In this document: in pieces, positions 1 through 8,406 of the stretch
Layout of the letters: each line of letters opens with the position of its first letter
Numbering within the stretch: position 1 is the first letter of the stretch
Source: Bacteroidota bacterium
Lineage (GTDB): Bacteria > Bacteroidota > Bacteroidia > Chitinophagales > Chitinophagaceae
NCBI GenBank assembly: GCA_023424015.1
Contig: JAFAEM010000030.1
Location: 1 to 64,000, forward strand
Reading direction: 5' to 3'
Length of the DNA stretch: 64,000 nucleotides
Made by a program: the position numbers and the translations under genes
Notes under the pieces: generated by a model
The model's input: only the letters and a program-made list of their open reading frames with translations
Database searches by the model: none
What the model was told of the DNA's origin: nothing

Positions 1-552
1 ATACTGGATACTGGATATTGGATCGTCGCTAATCAAGTTATCTTACCATTCAGGGTTCTACTCCCCCTCTCTTTAGGAGAGGGGGTTGGGGGGTGAGGCC
101 TCATTATGTAGTCGGTAGTCTTTAGTCGGTAGTCTTTAGTCGGGAGTCGATAGTCGACAGTCGGACTGCCCGCCGTAGCTTTAGCGGAGGGGATGCTGGA
201 TACTTGATGCTGGATACTGGATACTGGATATTGGATCGTCGCTAATCAAGTTATCTTACCATTCAGGGTTCTACTCCCCCTCTCTTTAGGAGAGGGGGCT
301 GGGGGGTGAGGCCTCATTATGTAGTCGGTAGTCTTTAGTCGGGAGTCGATAGTAGGACTGCCCGCCGTAGCTTTAGCGGAGGGGATGCTGGATACTTGAT
401 GCTGGATACTGGATACTGGATACTGGATACTGGATATTGGATCGTCGCTAATCAAGTTATCTTACCATTCAGGGTTCTACTCCCCCTCTCTTTAGGAGAG
501 GGTGCTGGGGGGGTGAGGCCTCATTATGTAGTCGGTAGTCTTTAGTCGGGAG
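1..552. repeat. Three tandem copies of a ~210 bp composite repeat
   Basis: The core starting GATCGTCGCTAATCAAG occurs at 21, 234 and 440, so the units are 213 and 206 bp apart. Each unit holds three parts. First is a run of a 7 bp near-repeat (GGATACT). Second is a palindrome of the form CCCCCTCTC-TTTA-GGAGAGGGGG followed by GGGGTGAGGCCTC. Third is a run of 7 bp AGTCNNN steps. Copies differ mainly in the number of 7-mers. Short open frames here translate the palindrome and are not credible genes. The palindrome resembles REP/MITE-like elements known from many bacteria; any function is unknown. Confidence 0.9.
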
Positions 553-660
553 TTGTGATTTCACCAGGCGTCTGACGTCTCCGTCTGACGCTAAGTAATA
601 AGGAAGTAGTGAGTCTTGAGTTAATCCTGGGGCTAATGTGTCCATGTATTTGCCAACCAA

Positions 661-1334
661 TTAGATTTGAGAAAGAGTCATTCAATCTTCTCCTTCTCAA
701 ATCAGTATTGGTGTATGCCCGTCCTTGAGTGAATAACTTTATATAAATGCGTAATTGGTATGTAAAAGAGCAGGTATTTAATCACCGCGCCTCCTGCTAT
801 CTCTTTAAGATATAGCAGGAGGGTTCCGGATTTAAAACTTTTTCATGGATTTGGACACGGTGACTTGAGAACGGTCTTTCAGGATTGGGATTCGGATGGC
901 TTTCGAAGGATCTTGGTTTGATTTTCTTTCGGATTTTGGATCTTGTCTTCTAGAGGATGTTGGATTTTATAAAGCTCTTTAGTTTTTCAAAAGGAAGAAG
1001 CTGACTGATACGGATTTCAAATCGTTGGTTTTTTTTAGGATCTGAATTTAAAAAAATTCAATACTTGGACGGTTGGTTTTTATTGGATGATATTGGATTC
1101 GATCGAACTGATCAATCAACTTCTGAGACAAAAATAATTGTGAAACCTTTAGCAACACAGAGCAAAACTTCCCGATTTTTTATGGCAGTTTTCCCGGTTT
1201 TTATGGTAATTCAGCTAGCTTATTTCTACGAAGAAATCAGGTTGTCGCATCGTAGTTTTACGAAAATTGCCTTACGCAATCGTTTTCACGGACTGAAATT
1301 TGATCCTTAAGTTTATTGTAAACGATGCTAAGGG
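661..1334. other. Non-coding stretch with one hairpin and degenerate GGAT repeats
   Basis: No convincing gene is seen. An inverted repeat with 10 bp arms (CTCCTGCTAT at 791-800, ATAGCAGGAG at 812-821) could form a stable hairpin, but no T-tract follows it directly. From about 870 to 1010 there are loosely repeated GGATTTTGGATC-like words, similar in style to the composite repeat upstream. An 81-codon frame at 1065-1310 starts with TTG and has no recognisable features. Confidence 0.6.
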
Positions 1335-2693
1335 TTATTTCCCGAGGGCCTGCAACACATCATATTTGGTAACGATGTGATAATTGCCGGCATCATCTTT
1401 AGCAAGTACGGCACCATTGCCTTTATGAATTAGCGAACTTAATTTCTCTACCGGTGTATCAAAAGCAACCAGGGGTAGCTGGGGCTCGATCACATCAGCG
1501 ATTTTTGAATTCTTTATTTCAGGATTGTCAAATACTTTTTGAAATAAACCTCCTTCACTGATCGCGCCTACGGGACCGTCGCCATTCATGACAGGAAGCT
1601 GTTCGATATCATATTTTTTCATCAGTTCCACTGCTTCAGCCACAGTTTGCGACGGTTCAACTGTGATGAGTCGCTGGGCGCCACGTGAACTGACCACATC
1701 TTTAAATGTTTTTACTTCCAAAAATCCGCGTTCGATCATCCACTGGTCGTTGTAGATCTTCGCTACATATCGACTGCCGTGGTCATGAAATATGCAAACA
1801 ACCAGGTCGTCTTTTTTCAGCTTGTGTTTGAGTTGCATTAATCCCTGGATACAGCTCCCTGCGCTATAACCACAGAAGATCCCTTCTTCCTTCGCCAGTT
1901 TGCGTGCCATGATCGCCCCATCCTTATCAGTCACTTGTTCGAAATGATCGATGACGCTCATGTCGTAGTTCTGGGGAACAAAGTCTTCACCAAACCCTTC
2001 TGAAATATAAGGGTGCACTTCATTCATGTCCACTTCACCCGTACGAAAATATTTTGTAAGCAGTGAGCCGTAAACATCGATGGCCCATACCTGGATTGCA
2101 GGATTTTTTTCTTTCAGGTACATGGCTGTACCCGTGATTGTGCCCCCGGTGCCGGCGGTACATACGAGGTGAGTTATCTTACCATCTGTCTGGTTCCAGA
2201 TCTCAGGTCCAGTTGTTTCATAATGTGCCAGTCGATTTGCAGGATTGTCATACTGGTTCATATGATAGGAGTTGGGTATTTCTGAAGCCAGCCGCTTTGC
2301 CACACTGTAATAGCTGCGGGGATCTTCAGGCATTACATTCGTCGGGCACACGATCACTTCGGCACCAACTGCCTTAAGTATATCTGCTTTTTCCTTGGAT
2401 TGTTTATCGGTTGTTACAAAAACACACTTATATCCTTTTACGACGGCTGCCAGGGCAAGGCCCATACCGGTATTTCCACTGGTACCTTCGATAATAGTAC
2501 CACCGGGTTTTAATTTACCTTCCTGCTCGGCTACTTCCACCATCTTAAGTGCCATCCGGTCTTTTATAGAATTACCCGGATTGAAATAATCCACTTTCGC
2601 CGTTACCGTGCAGGGAAATCCTTTCGTGATCTTATTGAGGCGGATCAGAGGTGTATTGCCGATTGTCTCGAGAATATTGTTCTTAATGTCCAT
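1335..2693 (-). CDS. Cystathionine beta-synthase-like PLP enzyme with C-terminal CBS domain pair
   Basis: A 452-residue fold-type II PLP enzyme of the cysteine synthase/cystathionine beta-synthase family, expected to condense serine or an activated serine with homocysteine or sulfide in the cytoplasm. The N-terminal motif ETIGNTPLIRL, the PLP lysine K44 in NPGNSIKDRM and the phosphate-binding SGNTG motif are all visible. The last ~125 residues form two CBS repeats, a usual site of adenosyl-ligand regulation. No heme-binding N-terminus is present. I start at MDIKNN because the longer frame would begin inside the terminator hairpin of the upstream gene. It follows the sigma/anti-sigma pair on the same strand. 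Choice between CBS and cysteine synthase activity is not settled by sequence alone. Confidence 0.88.
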   Translation of the reverse strand: MDIKNNILETIGNTPLIRLNKITKGFPCTVTAKVDYFNPGNSIKDRMALKMVEVAEQEGKLKPGGTIIEGTSGNTGMGLALAAVVKGYKCVFVTTDKQSKEKADILKAVGAEVIVCPTNVMPEDPRSYYSVAKRLASEIPNSYHMNQYDNPANRLAHYETTGPEIWNQTDGKITHLVCTAGTGGTITGTAMYLKEKNPAIQVWAIDVYGSLLTKYFRTGEVDMNEVHPYISEGFGEDFVPQNYDMSVIDHFEQVTDKDGAIMARKLAKEEGIFCGYSAGSCIQGLMQLKHKLKKDDLVVCIFHDHGSRYVAKIYNDQWMIERGFLEVKTFKDVVSSRGAQRLITVEPSQTVAEAVELMKKYDIEQLPVMNGDGPVGAISEGGLFQKVFDNPEIKNSKIADVIEPQLPLVAFDTPVEKLSSLIHKGNGAVLAKDDAGNYHIVTKYDVLQALGK

Positions 2694-2730
2694 TACAAAC
2701 ATTTGTTTAGCAGTAAAGTTAAGCTTTAAA

Positions 2731-2758
2731 ATAAGAAACCCTCCTGTAAACAGGAGGG
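2731..2758 (-). terminator. Rho-independent terminator after the anti-sigma gene
   Basis: On the minus strand, CCCTCCTG and CAGGAGGG flank a TTTA loop, followed by TTTCTTATTTT. It ends the sigma/anti-sigma transcript about 30 bp past the stop codon and lies just before the CBS-type gene. Confidence 0.8.
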
Positions 2759-2786
2759 TCATACCGGACCTGATGATAACGATTCA

Positions 2787-3317
2787 TCAAGCTTCTTCGC
2801 GGAATTGTTTGCGTTTGTTGGCCAAATATCGATCCAGCAGAAACAGTCCAAGGATCACGTTGATCATCATAAATGCATTCACCCAGTCGTTATTGAACAT
2901 TCTACTGTAGTCAACCTTTGTCAGGTCAACCGGCAGCTTTGTATCTCCCTGTACTGTCCAGTCTATCTGACCAAACCCGTATACCAGGAATCCGACAATA
3001 AGTGTGATAAAGAAGAAGGCCAGGCCCCGGATAATGTTTTTATTGATATAAGTTTTTGTAGCCGGCGCAATATGGAGTTTGCTGATCTCTTCCATCACAT
3101 TCCTGGTAAAGCGCATGGAGGGTTCTTCCAGTTCTGATGATTGCAGTAACTGCTGTACCTCGAGCAACTCTTTATACTTTACCCGCCACTGTGCATTATT
3201 TTCTATCAATTCTTCGATCACAGATTTTTCTTCGGCGGAAGACAGGCCATCAATATATTCCCACAGGCGCACTTCATTGCTTGCATCAAAGCCGGGGTTC
3301 ATTTCTTCATGATTCAT
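2787..3317 (-). CDS. Putative membrane anti-sigma factor (zinc-free)
   Basis: This 176-residue protein has an N-terminal helical region (LWEYIDGLSSAEEKSVIEEL) resembling the anti-sigma domain that clasps ECF sigma factors. It lacks the His/Cys zinc ligands of the ZAS type. Two hydrophobic segments follow, at about residues 95-113 and 145-162, so the sigma-binding part would be cytoplasmic and about 30 residues would face the periplasm. The gene starts 59 bp after the ECF sigma gene on the same strand, the normal place for a cognate anti-sigma factor. Function is inferred from position and topology, since family-level similarity is weak. Confidence 0.7.
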   Translation of the reverse strand: MNHEEMNPGFDASNEVRLWEYIDGLSSAEEKSVIEELIENNAQWRVKYKELLEVQQLLQSSELEEPSMRFTRNVMEEISKLHIAPATKTYINKNIIRGLAFFFITLIVGFLVYGFGQIDWTVQGDTKLPVDLTKVDYSRMFNNDWVNAFMMINVILGLFLLDRYLANKRKQFREEA

Positions 3318-3376
3318 AATCGCCTCCTTTTATTAATAATTTCAATTTTTATTTTCGGCACAGGTTCAAAACTGGC

Positions 3377-3955
3377 TTATAAATCTTTCACTTCCTGTGC
3401 AAAATGTAGTTCCATCTTTTCCTTCAATCTCGCCCTTGCGCGGTGCAACCTCACTTTTGCCGTATTGGGTTCAATCCCCAGGATTTGCGCAATTTCTTCA
3501 AGAGTCTGTTCGCCTTTATAGAACAAAGTTATAACCTCCGCATCATCGACACTAAGCATCCTGATGGCATTGTTTACCATCGCCGCCCTCGACTTTTGTT
3601 CTACCTGGTTGGCATGCATCCCGGAATCCTGGCTATCAGCCACCTCAAAAACTTTTTCATTGTCAAGTGAATGCAGTTCCAGCTTCTTTTTTCGGAGAAA
3701 ACTGATACAGGTTGTGTTTACAATGGTATAAAGCCAGGTGCTGAACTTGGACGCACCCCTGAAATCAGCCAGTGCTTTATAGGCCTTTATAAATATGTCC
3801 TGCGACACTTCCTCCGCATCTTCCCGGTTGCGGGTGAAACGCATTGCCAGCGTAAATACATAGTTCTGATAGCGGTCCACCAGGGTGGCATAGGCTTGTT
3901 GCTCACCCATTAGCACCTTGCTAATCAGTTCATTATCATTCAGTCCGGTCGACAT
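3377..3955 (-). CDS. ECF-family RNA polymerase sigma factor
   Basis: A 192-residue group IV sigma factor. Region 2 lies at about residues 20-90, including LVDRYQNYVFTLAMRFTRN and FSTWLYTIVNTTCISFLRKK. Region 4 lies at about 125-180, with the helix-turn-helix LEEIAQILGIEPNTAKVRLH. Regions 1 and 3 are absent, as usual for ECF factors. It should direct core polymerase to promoters with an AAC-containing -35 element. One copy of such a motif lies directly upstream of this gene and two lie upstream of the divergent DUF6249-like gene, implying autoregulation and one linked target. The predicted transcript start would leave only a few bases before the ATG. Confidence 0.93.
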   Translation of the reverse strand: MSTGLNDNELISKVLMGEQQAYATLVDRYQNYVFTLAMRFTRNREDAEEVSQDIFIKAYKALADFRGASKFSTWLYTIVNTTCISFLRKKKLELHSLDNEKVFEVADSQDSGMHANQVEQKSRAAMVNNAIRMLSVDDAEVITLFYKGEQTLEEIAQILGIEPNTAKVRLHRARARLKEKMELHFAQEVKDL

Positions 3956-3967
3956 GCTTTAATATAA

Positions 3968-3994
3968 GACTACAGCCCTTGGTATTTGGTTACA
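3968..3994 (-). promoter_or_regulatory. Predicted ECF promoter of the sigma/anti-sigma operon
   Basis: Read on the minus strand, TGTAACCA, 12 bp, TGTAGTC. The two halves and the spacing equal the two plus-strand copies at 4098 and 4167. It ends 12 bp before the sigma ATG, so the message would be nearly leaderless. The motif form (AAC at -35) fits ECF promoters in general; the link to this sigma factor is inference. Confidence 0.7.
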
Positions 3995-4097
3995 CTAAAT
4001 TAAGTATTGCAGGTGTGAAATTTTGCATGTTATATATTATAGTATATTGAACGGCGGGACAGGATAAAATTGCATTAAAAGCCTTTTTTCAGATACC

Positions 4098-4124
4098 TGT
4101 AACCTGACCTAAACTCCTGTAGTC
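4098..4124 (+). promoter_or_regulatory. Predicted ECF promoter, distal copy
   Basis: TGTAACCT, 12 bp, TGTAGTC, facing the DUF6249-like gene. It is the same motif with the same spacing as the copy 69 bp downstream and the minus-strand copy at 3968-3994. Confidence 0.65.
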
Positions 4125-4166
4125 TTATCCTTTGTAACACGTTTTTTGAAAAAATTCTGAAATGAC

Positions 4167-4193
4167 TGTAACCTGGGTTTTAAAGCTGTAGTC
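4167..4193 (+). promoter_or_regulatory. Predicted ECF promoter, proximal copy
   Basis: TGTAACCT, 12 bp, TGTAGTC, ending 81 bp before the ATG at 4275. A start about 7 bp past the second element would give a leader of roughly 75 nt. Confidence 0.7.
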
Positions 4194-4274
4194 ATAGAAG
4201 AACAAAACCGCTGAGGACATCACCAGGGCGGAAAAACAAAAACAAAATCATTAAACCAATAAAAAATTAAATTT

Positions 4275-4661
4275 ATGAACGGTCCAGAAGTTTTAGTTCC
4301 GGTAACCATGTTCGCAGGCGGGTTTGCAATGATCTTCGGTATTTACTACCTGAAAACCCGGCAGAATATGGCCATGATCGAAAAAGGTATGAATCCCAAA
4401 GAATTTGCTAATCGCCCCGCGCCTTATAAGAATTTGAAATGGGCCCTTCTCCTGATCGGGGCGGGTGTGGGATTGTTCCTTGCTTATTTACTCGACAACT
4501 ATGTATTATACGGCAGCATGACGCCAACGAGACATTATGACGATGACAAGAATATACCTATTTACTTTGCGTTGATAGCAATCGGTGGCGGCCTCGGTCT
4601 TTTCGGATCTTACAGGATTGAAAAGAAATGGTGGGATGAGAATAAAAATGGAAATCACTAA
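4275..4661 (+). CDS. Small inner-membrane protein, DUF6249-like
   Basis: A 128-residue protein with three predicted membrane spans: about residues 5-25, 54-73 and 95-112. The motif MIEKGMNP sits in a short cytoplasmic loop after the first span and is typical of the DUF6249 family of small Bacteroidota membrane proteins, whose function is unknown. The gene stands alone, with two tandem copies of the predicted ECF promoter upstream and a strong terminator just downstream. It is therefore the best candidate target of the adjacent sigma/anti-sigma pair, perhaps as an envelope-stress effector. That role is inference. Confidence 0.75.
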   Translation: MNGPEVLVPVTMFAGGFAMIFGIYYLKTRQNMAMIEKGMNPKEFANRPAPYKNLKWALLLIGAGVGLFLAYLLDNYVLYGSMTPTRHYDDDKNIPIYFALIAIGGGLGLFGSYRIEKKWWDENKNGNH

Positions 4662-4679
4662 TTATAGGTAAGCAGGAAG

Positions 4680-4704
4680 CCCGGGCTTGACCCGGGTTTT
4701 TTTT
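4680..4704 (+). terminator. Rho-independent terminator
   Basis: CCCGGG, a 5 bp loop, CCCGGG and then eight T residues, just after the DUF6249-like gene. Confidence 0.9.
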
Positions 4705-4801
4705 ATTTTACATCGGTTGACATATGTAAACAAGCGCTGCAGAATATTTTCTGTCCACAAATCGAAATGATTAGCCTTCAGTAACAATTTACCTTGATTT
4801 G

Positions 4802-6391
4802 TTACTTAAATTCTTCCAGCGCTTTATTTACCATGGCATCCTGCGTGTTCAACACCTGGAAATAACCGCTGTTTCTCCACCGGAATCTGCCCAGGTATGC
4901 TACTAACCTTTTTTGCAGAGATTCTTTTTGTTTCGCTGAGAGTATTCCAAGGTTTACAGAATCTTTAAGTGAAGCGTAGCTTGCAAACTGTTCCCACATT
5001 TCATCTTTCTTGTCAAAATTTCGGGCATAATCGCCGGCGTTGTCATACTTGTCAATATGCGATCTATTGCGGAGATAGTAGGTGTAGACAAAATTGTTGA
5101 AACTGCTATTGATAAATAACCGGTTGATTCCGGGAGGATAGGATGCCGTATCAATGGGGACAAAGATATCGGGCATTATACCTCCGCCACCGTACACGAT
5201 ATGGCCGGCGGGTGTTTTATACTCCTGTCCGTTGTTTATTTTATTCGAATCGGCATACAGGGATTCTCCATTGGAGAACCGCTCCCAGATCTCGTCCATA
5301 TAAACTTTCTTACCCTGCCCATATGATCTTTGAATGCTTCTACCGAGGGGTGTGAAGTATCGTGCTACCGTAAGCCTGATTGCTGATCCATCACTCAATT
5401 GATATTGTTCCTGCACCAGTCCTTTACCAAATGTGCGTCTACCAATAATGGTGGCGCGATCCCAATCCTGGAGTGCACCTGCCAGCACTTCACTGGCGCT
5501 TGCCGATAGCTCGTCAACGAGTATGCTAAGTTTTCCTTTTTCAAATAAACCAGGACGTTTGCAGCGGTACTCCCGTTTCTTACTGTTGGTGCCTTCTGTG
5601 TATACTACCAGCCTGTCGCTGTCGAGAAATTCATCGGCCATATCTATGGCTTCATTCATGTAGCCGCCACCATTGCCGCGCAAATCGAGGATGAGTTCAC
5701 CAAGTCCTTGTTTAACCAGGCTTTCAAGAGCCGCCATAAACTCTTCGTAACTATTCTCGGTGAATTTATTTAGTTTAATATACCCTGTTATCTTATCGAT
5801 CATGTAAGCTGCATCAACTGATGAAACCGGGATCACGCCGCGGGTTACCTGTACCGTTTTTATATCCTGGCCTCTTAAAATCTGGATAGAGGCAACTGAG
5901 CCACGCTCGCCGCGAATAAATTCCTTTATTTTTTCTGTTGTAACGGATTTGCCTGTAAGGGTCGAGTCATTTACCTTAAGTAATTTGTCTCCAATCTGCA
6001 AACCGGCTTTGTCACTGGGTCCGCCAGGGACTACATACATTACATTGACGGTGTCGCTAAATATATTGAATTCAACGCCAATACCGTCAAAGATACCGGC
6101 GAGATCTTCATTGGCTTCTTTCAATTCAACTGGTGGAAAATATACTGAGTGCGGATCAAGTTCATTCATCATGGCTTTGATGGCGCCTCTCTGGACAGAG
6201 TCGAGATTTACTTTGTCAACGTATCTTAGCCTTATAAGATCAAGCGCTTCCTGCAAGGTAGAAGGCGTGGTGTTTTTGAAAAAACCCTTACTTGTACCTT
6301 TATTATTCATCTTGTATCCCAGAAACATTCCCACGATCAATACCAATGAAAAAATAAGCGGTAGCCAAACCTGAAGTTTTTTATTTCGCAT
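4802..6391 (-). CDS. S41-family C-terminal processing peptidase (CtpA-like)
   Basis: A 529-residue protease with one N-terminal membrane anchor (about residues 8-26), so it should act in the periplasm. A PDZ domain follows at about 95-175, with the carboxylate loop region near GIGVEFNIF and PGGPSDKAGL. The S41 core then carries the catalytic serine in SASASEVLAGAL and the catalytic lysine in RRTFGKGLVQ. Such proteases cleave proteins at their C-termini, often envelope or lipoprotein substrates. The ~150-residue C-terminal extension after the core is common in Bacteroidota members. The gene is monocistronic and divergent from the amino-sugar kinase gene, sharing an 84 bp intergenic space. Confidence 0.93.
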   Translation of the reverse strand: MRNKKLQVWLPLIFSLVLIVGMFLGYKMNNKGTSKGFFKNTTPSTLQEALDLIRLRYVDKVNLDSVQRGAIKAMMNELDPHSVYFPPVELKEANEDLAGIFDGIGVEFNIFSDTVNVMYVVPGGPSDKAGLQIGDKLLKVNDSTLTGKSVTTEKIKEFIRGERGSVASIQILRGQDIKTVQVTRGVIPVSSVDAAYMIDKITGYIKLNKFTENSYEEFMAALESLVKQGLGELILDLRGNGGGYMNEAIDMADEFLDSDRLVVYTEGTNSKKREYRCKRPGLFEKGKLSILVDELSASASEVLAGALQDWDRATIIGRRTFGKGLVQEQYQLSDGSAIRLTVARYFTPLGRSIQRSYGQGKKVYMDEIWERFSNGESLYADSNKINNGQEYKTPAGHIVYGGGGIMPDIFVPIDTASYPPGINRLFINSSFNNFVYTYYLRNRSHIDKYDNAGDYARNFDKKDEMWEQFASYASLKDSVNLGILSAKQKESLQKRLVAYLGRFRWRNSGYFQVLNTQDAMVNKALEEFK

Positions 6392-6475
6392 CTTCTATCT
6401 TTACATTAATTTGGCGCAAAATACTGGATTTGAGCGGAATGTTGTTTTCGTTCATCCATTTCAACAAATCTTTAT

Positions 6476-7318
6476 ATGCCTTCTGTAAAACTGATAGCTG
6501 ACAGCGGTGCTACAAAAGCTGAGTGGACACTAATAGATGAGAGGAAAAATAAAACTATTCTTACCCAGGGAATAAGTCCGTACTTTTTAAATCGTGAACA
6601 GATCAGGGAGTTACTCTTGAAAGAGCTGAAACCTAAAATGAAGAATGTCCGGGTTGATGAGGTTTTTTTTTATGGAACGGGATGCGCCAACCCCGATAAT
6701 GCCAAACTGGTGAAGAACGCGCTTAAAGACGTATTTCCGGAATCTAAGGTGGACGTAAATCACGATCTGCTGGCAGCAGCCCGCGCTTTGTGCGGACACA
6801 ACAAAGGTATTGCCTGTATACTGGGCACCGGGTCTAATTCCTGCTACTACAACGGGAAGAAGATCGTGCAAAATAGTCCCGGACTCGGGTATGTGCTGGG
6901 TGATGAGGGGAGTGGCGCCTATATGGGAAAGAGAGTGTTACAATATTACCTGTACAATACTTTTGATGATGAATTAAAAGGTCGATTTGATCTTAAGTAC
7001 CTGACCAATTCTTCCGAAATATTGGAAAATGTTTATAAGAATCCCTTGCCTAATCGTTATCTTGCCGGCTTTGTTATGTTCCTGGCCGAGAACAGGGGGC
7101 ACTATATGATTGAAAATATCATTGAAGATTGCCTGAATGATTTTTTCTTTACACATTTATGCAGGTATAAAGAATCGAAGTTGCTACCGGTGAATTTTGT
7201 AGGCAGTGTGGCTTATGGATTCCGTGATGTGCTGCAGGAACTATGCAATAGTTACGAGTTTAAACTGGGAAATGTATTAAAAAAACCTATGAGCGGTCTC
7301 ATAGAATACCATAGCTAA
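6476..7318 (+). CDS. N-acetylglucosamine kinase-like protein (BadF/BadG family)
   Basis: A 280-residue ASKHA-fold sugar kinase. The phosphate-1 loop (LIADSGATKAEWTL) opens the protein. The sugar/ATP region ACILGTGSNSC and the interdomain GLGYVLGDEGSGAYMGK motif follow, and FVGSVAYGF lies near the C-terminus. The family phosphorylates N-acetylglucosamine or related amino sugars with ATP in the cytoplasm. It is followed after 10 bp by murQ, so the pair probably forms a small operon that feeds cell-wall sugars released during growth back into GlcNAc-6-phosphate. Whether it prefers GlcNAc or MurNAc cannot be told here. Confidence 0.85.
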   Translation: MPSVKLIADSGATKAEWTLIDERKNKTILTQGISPYFLNREQIRELLLKELKPKMKNVRVDEVFFYGTGCANPDNAKLVKNALKDVFPESKVDVNHDLLAAARALCGHNKGIACILGTGSNSCYYNGKKIVQNSPGLGYVLGDEGSGAYMGKRVLQYYLYNTFDDELKGRFDLKYLTNSSEILENVYKNPLPNRYLAGFVMFLAENRGHYMIENIIEDCLNDFFFTHLCRYKESKLLPVNFVGSVAYGFRDVLQELCNSYEFKLGNVLKKPMSGLIEYHS

Positions 7319-7328
7319 AAGATGAAGT

Positions 7329-8144
7329 ATGGCATTTGAAAAGATTACAGAGAAGTCGAGTTTGTATCATAACCTGGAAAAAATGAGTGTGGCTGAGTTG
7401 CTGATCAACATCAACAAGGAGGATCAACTGGTGCCGGATGCTGTGGCACGGGCCATACCACAGATTGAAAAACTGGTGGAGGCGGTTAGTGATAAAATGT
7501 TGATGGGTGGCCGGTTGTTTTATATCGGGGCCGGTACCAGTGGAAGGCTGGCTGTAGTCGATGCAAGCGAATGCCCTCCTACATATGGAGTACCATATGG
7601 TTTGGTAGTCGCTATCATTGCCGGCGGTGACAAAGCAATCACTACCGCTGTGGAATATGCAGAAGACGATAAAGAACAGGGTTGGAAAGATCTCCAGGTT
7701 CATAATGTATCAGATAAGGATGTTGTGATCGGTATCGCCGCCAGCGGTACGACGCCCTATGTGATAGGCGCCCTGGAAGAATGCCATAAACATGGTATTG
7801 TTACGGGTAGCATTTCCTGTAATCCCGATTCACCTGTCAGTGCTGCTGCCGATTTTCCTATTGAAGTCGTTGTGGGCCCCGAGTTTGTAACAGGTAGTAC
7901 AAGAATGAAAAGTGGCACCGCGCAAAAGCTGGTGCTGAATATGATTTCCACTTCAGCTATGATCCAGTTGGGACGCGTGGAAGATAATAAGATGGTCAAC
8001 ATGCAACTTACTAATGAGAAGCTTGTCGACCGTGGCGTAAAGATGCTGATGGACCGGCTGTCTTTACCTGACTACGAAAAAGCGAAAGCCCTGCTGCTGC
8101 AATACGGCAGCGTAAAGAAAGCAGCAGCTTCTGCCGGGAAATAA
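7329..8144 (+). CDS. murQ: N-acetylmuramic acid 6-phosphate etherase
   Basis: A 271-residue SIS-domain etherase that removes D-lactate from MurNAc-6-phosphate to give GlcNAc-6-phosphate, a step in peptidoglycan recycling. Family motifs are plain: FYIGAGTSGRLAVVDASECPPT near residue 60, the loop IAGGDKAI, IGIAASGTTPYVIGAL, and the signature GPEFVTGSTRMKSGTAQK. The length fits the short form of MurQ, without the extra C-terminal domain seen in some proteobacterial members. It begins 10 bp after the sugar kinase gene and is most likely cotranscribed with it. The next gene cluster has its own leader region. Confidence 0.95.
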   Translation: MAFEKITEKSSLYHNLEKMSVAELLININKEDQLVPDAVARAIPQIEKLVEAVSDKMLMGGRLFYIGAGTSGRLAVVDASECPPTYGVPYGLVVAIIAGGDKAITTAVEYAEDDKEQGWKDLQVHNVSDKDVVIGIAASGTTPYVIGALEECHKHGIVTGSISCNPDSPVSAAADFPIEVVVGPEFVTGSTRMKSGTAQKLVLNMISTSAMIQLGRVEDNKMVNMQLTNEKLVDRGVKMLMDRLSLPDYEKAKALLLQYGSVKKAAASAGK

Positions 8145-8229
8145 CTAACACTAGTTTGGTTGAAAAAGTTTTGGAAGCTTTTTATTTATAAGGCTTTCTG
8201 TAGTATATTGTGCACCTCATTTACAAGAG

Positions 8230-8313
8230 ATGCGCATTAATAGTAGTCATATTAATATCTCCACTGTGGGTTTTACATCCACTACCACTACTATTATTAC
8301 AACAATCCCGTAA
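8230..8313 (+). CDS. thrL: Threonine-operon leader peptide
   Basis: A 27-codon frame starting with ATG and ending with TAA, about 95 bp before thrA. Eight codons are Thr and six are Ile; the last twelve residues read TSTTTTIITTIP. This matches the makeup of the thr leader peptide of enterobacteria, though the sequence itself is different. A ribosome slowed at these codons by lack of charged tRNA-Thr or tRNA-Ile would change folding of the downstream RNA. The stop codon lies in the loop of a perfect 8 bp hairpin. A weak -7-like TATATTG at 8204-8210 would place the transcript start near 8217. Confidence 0.82.
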   Translation: MRINSSHINISTVGFTSTTTTIITTIP

Positions 8314-8352
8314 GGGATTGTATTTATCATATTACCCACGGGCCGTTGCGGC
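8302..8352 (+). promoter_or_regulatory. Predicted attenuator region of the thr operon
   Basis: ACAATCCC (8302-8309), loop GTAA, and GGGATTGT (8314-8321) form a perfect hairpin followed by an A/T-rich but not pure T stretch. CCCGT at 8307-8311 can instead pair with ACGGG at 8338-8342, and a second small hairpin (GCCG-TTG-CGGC) lies at 8342-8352. Mutually exclusive structures are thus possible. I cannot say which one stops transcription, or whether control acts through termination, Rho or translation. Confidence 0.6.
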
Positions 8353-8406
8353 TGATCAAGAGAAGGATTTCTTTAATTATTTCAGACATCATCAAAAATA
8401 TTGTTC

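Noticed and set aside
1..552. Possible CRISPR array
   Set aside because: The repeated units are ~210 bp with no unique spacers and no cas genes nearby.
246..660. Two minus-strand frames in the composite repeat
   Set aside because: They translate the REP-like palindrome and 7-mer runs; a familiar kind of spurious frame.
1065..1310. 81-codon frame starting with TTG
   Set aside because: No signal, domain or ribosome binding site; lies in a degenerate repeat-like gap.
8170..8173. TTTG as the -33 element of the thr operon promoter
   Set aside because: It lies 30 bp from the -7-like TATATTG, longer than the usual spacing of about 19-22 bp.
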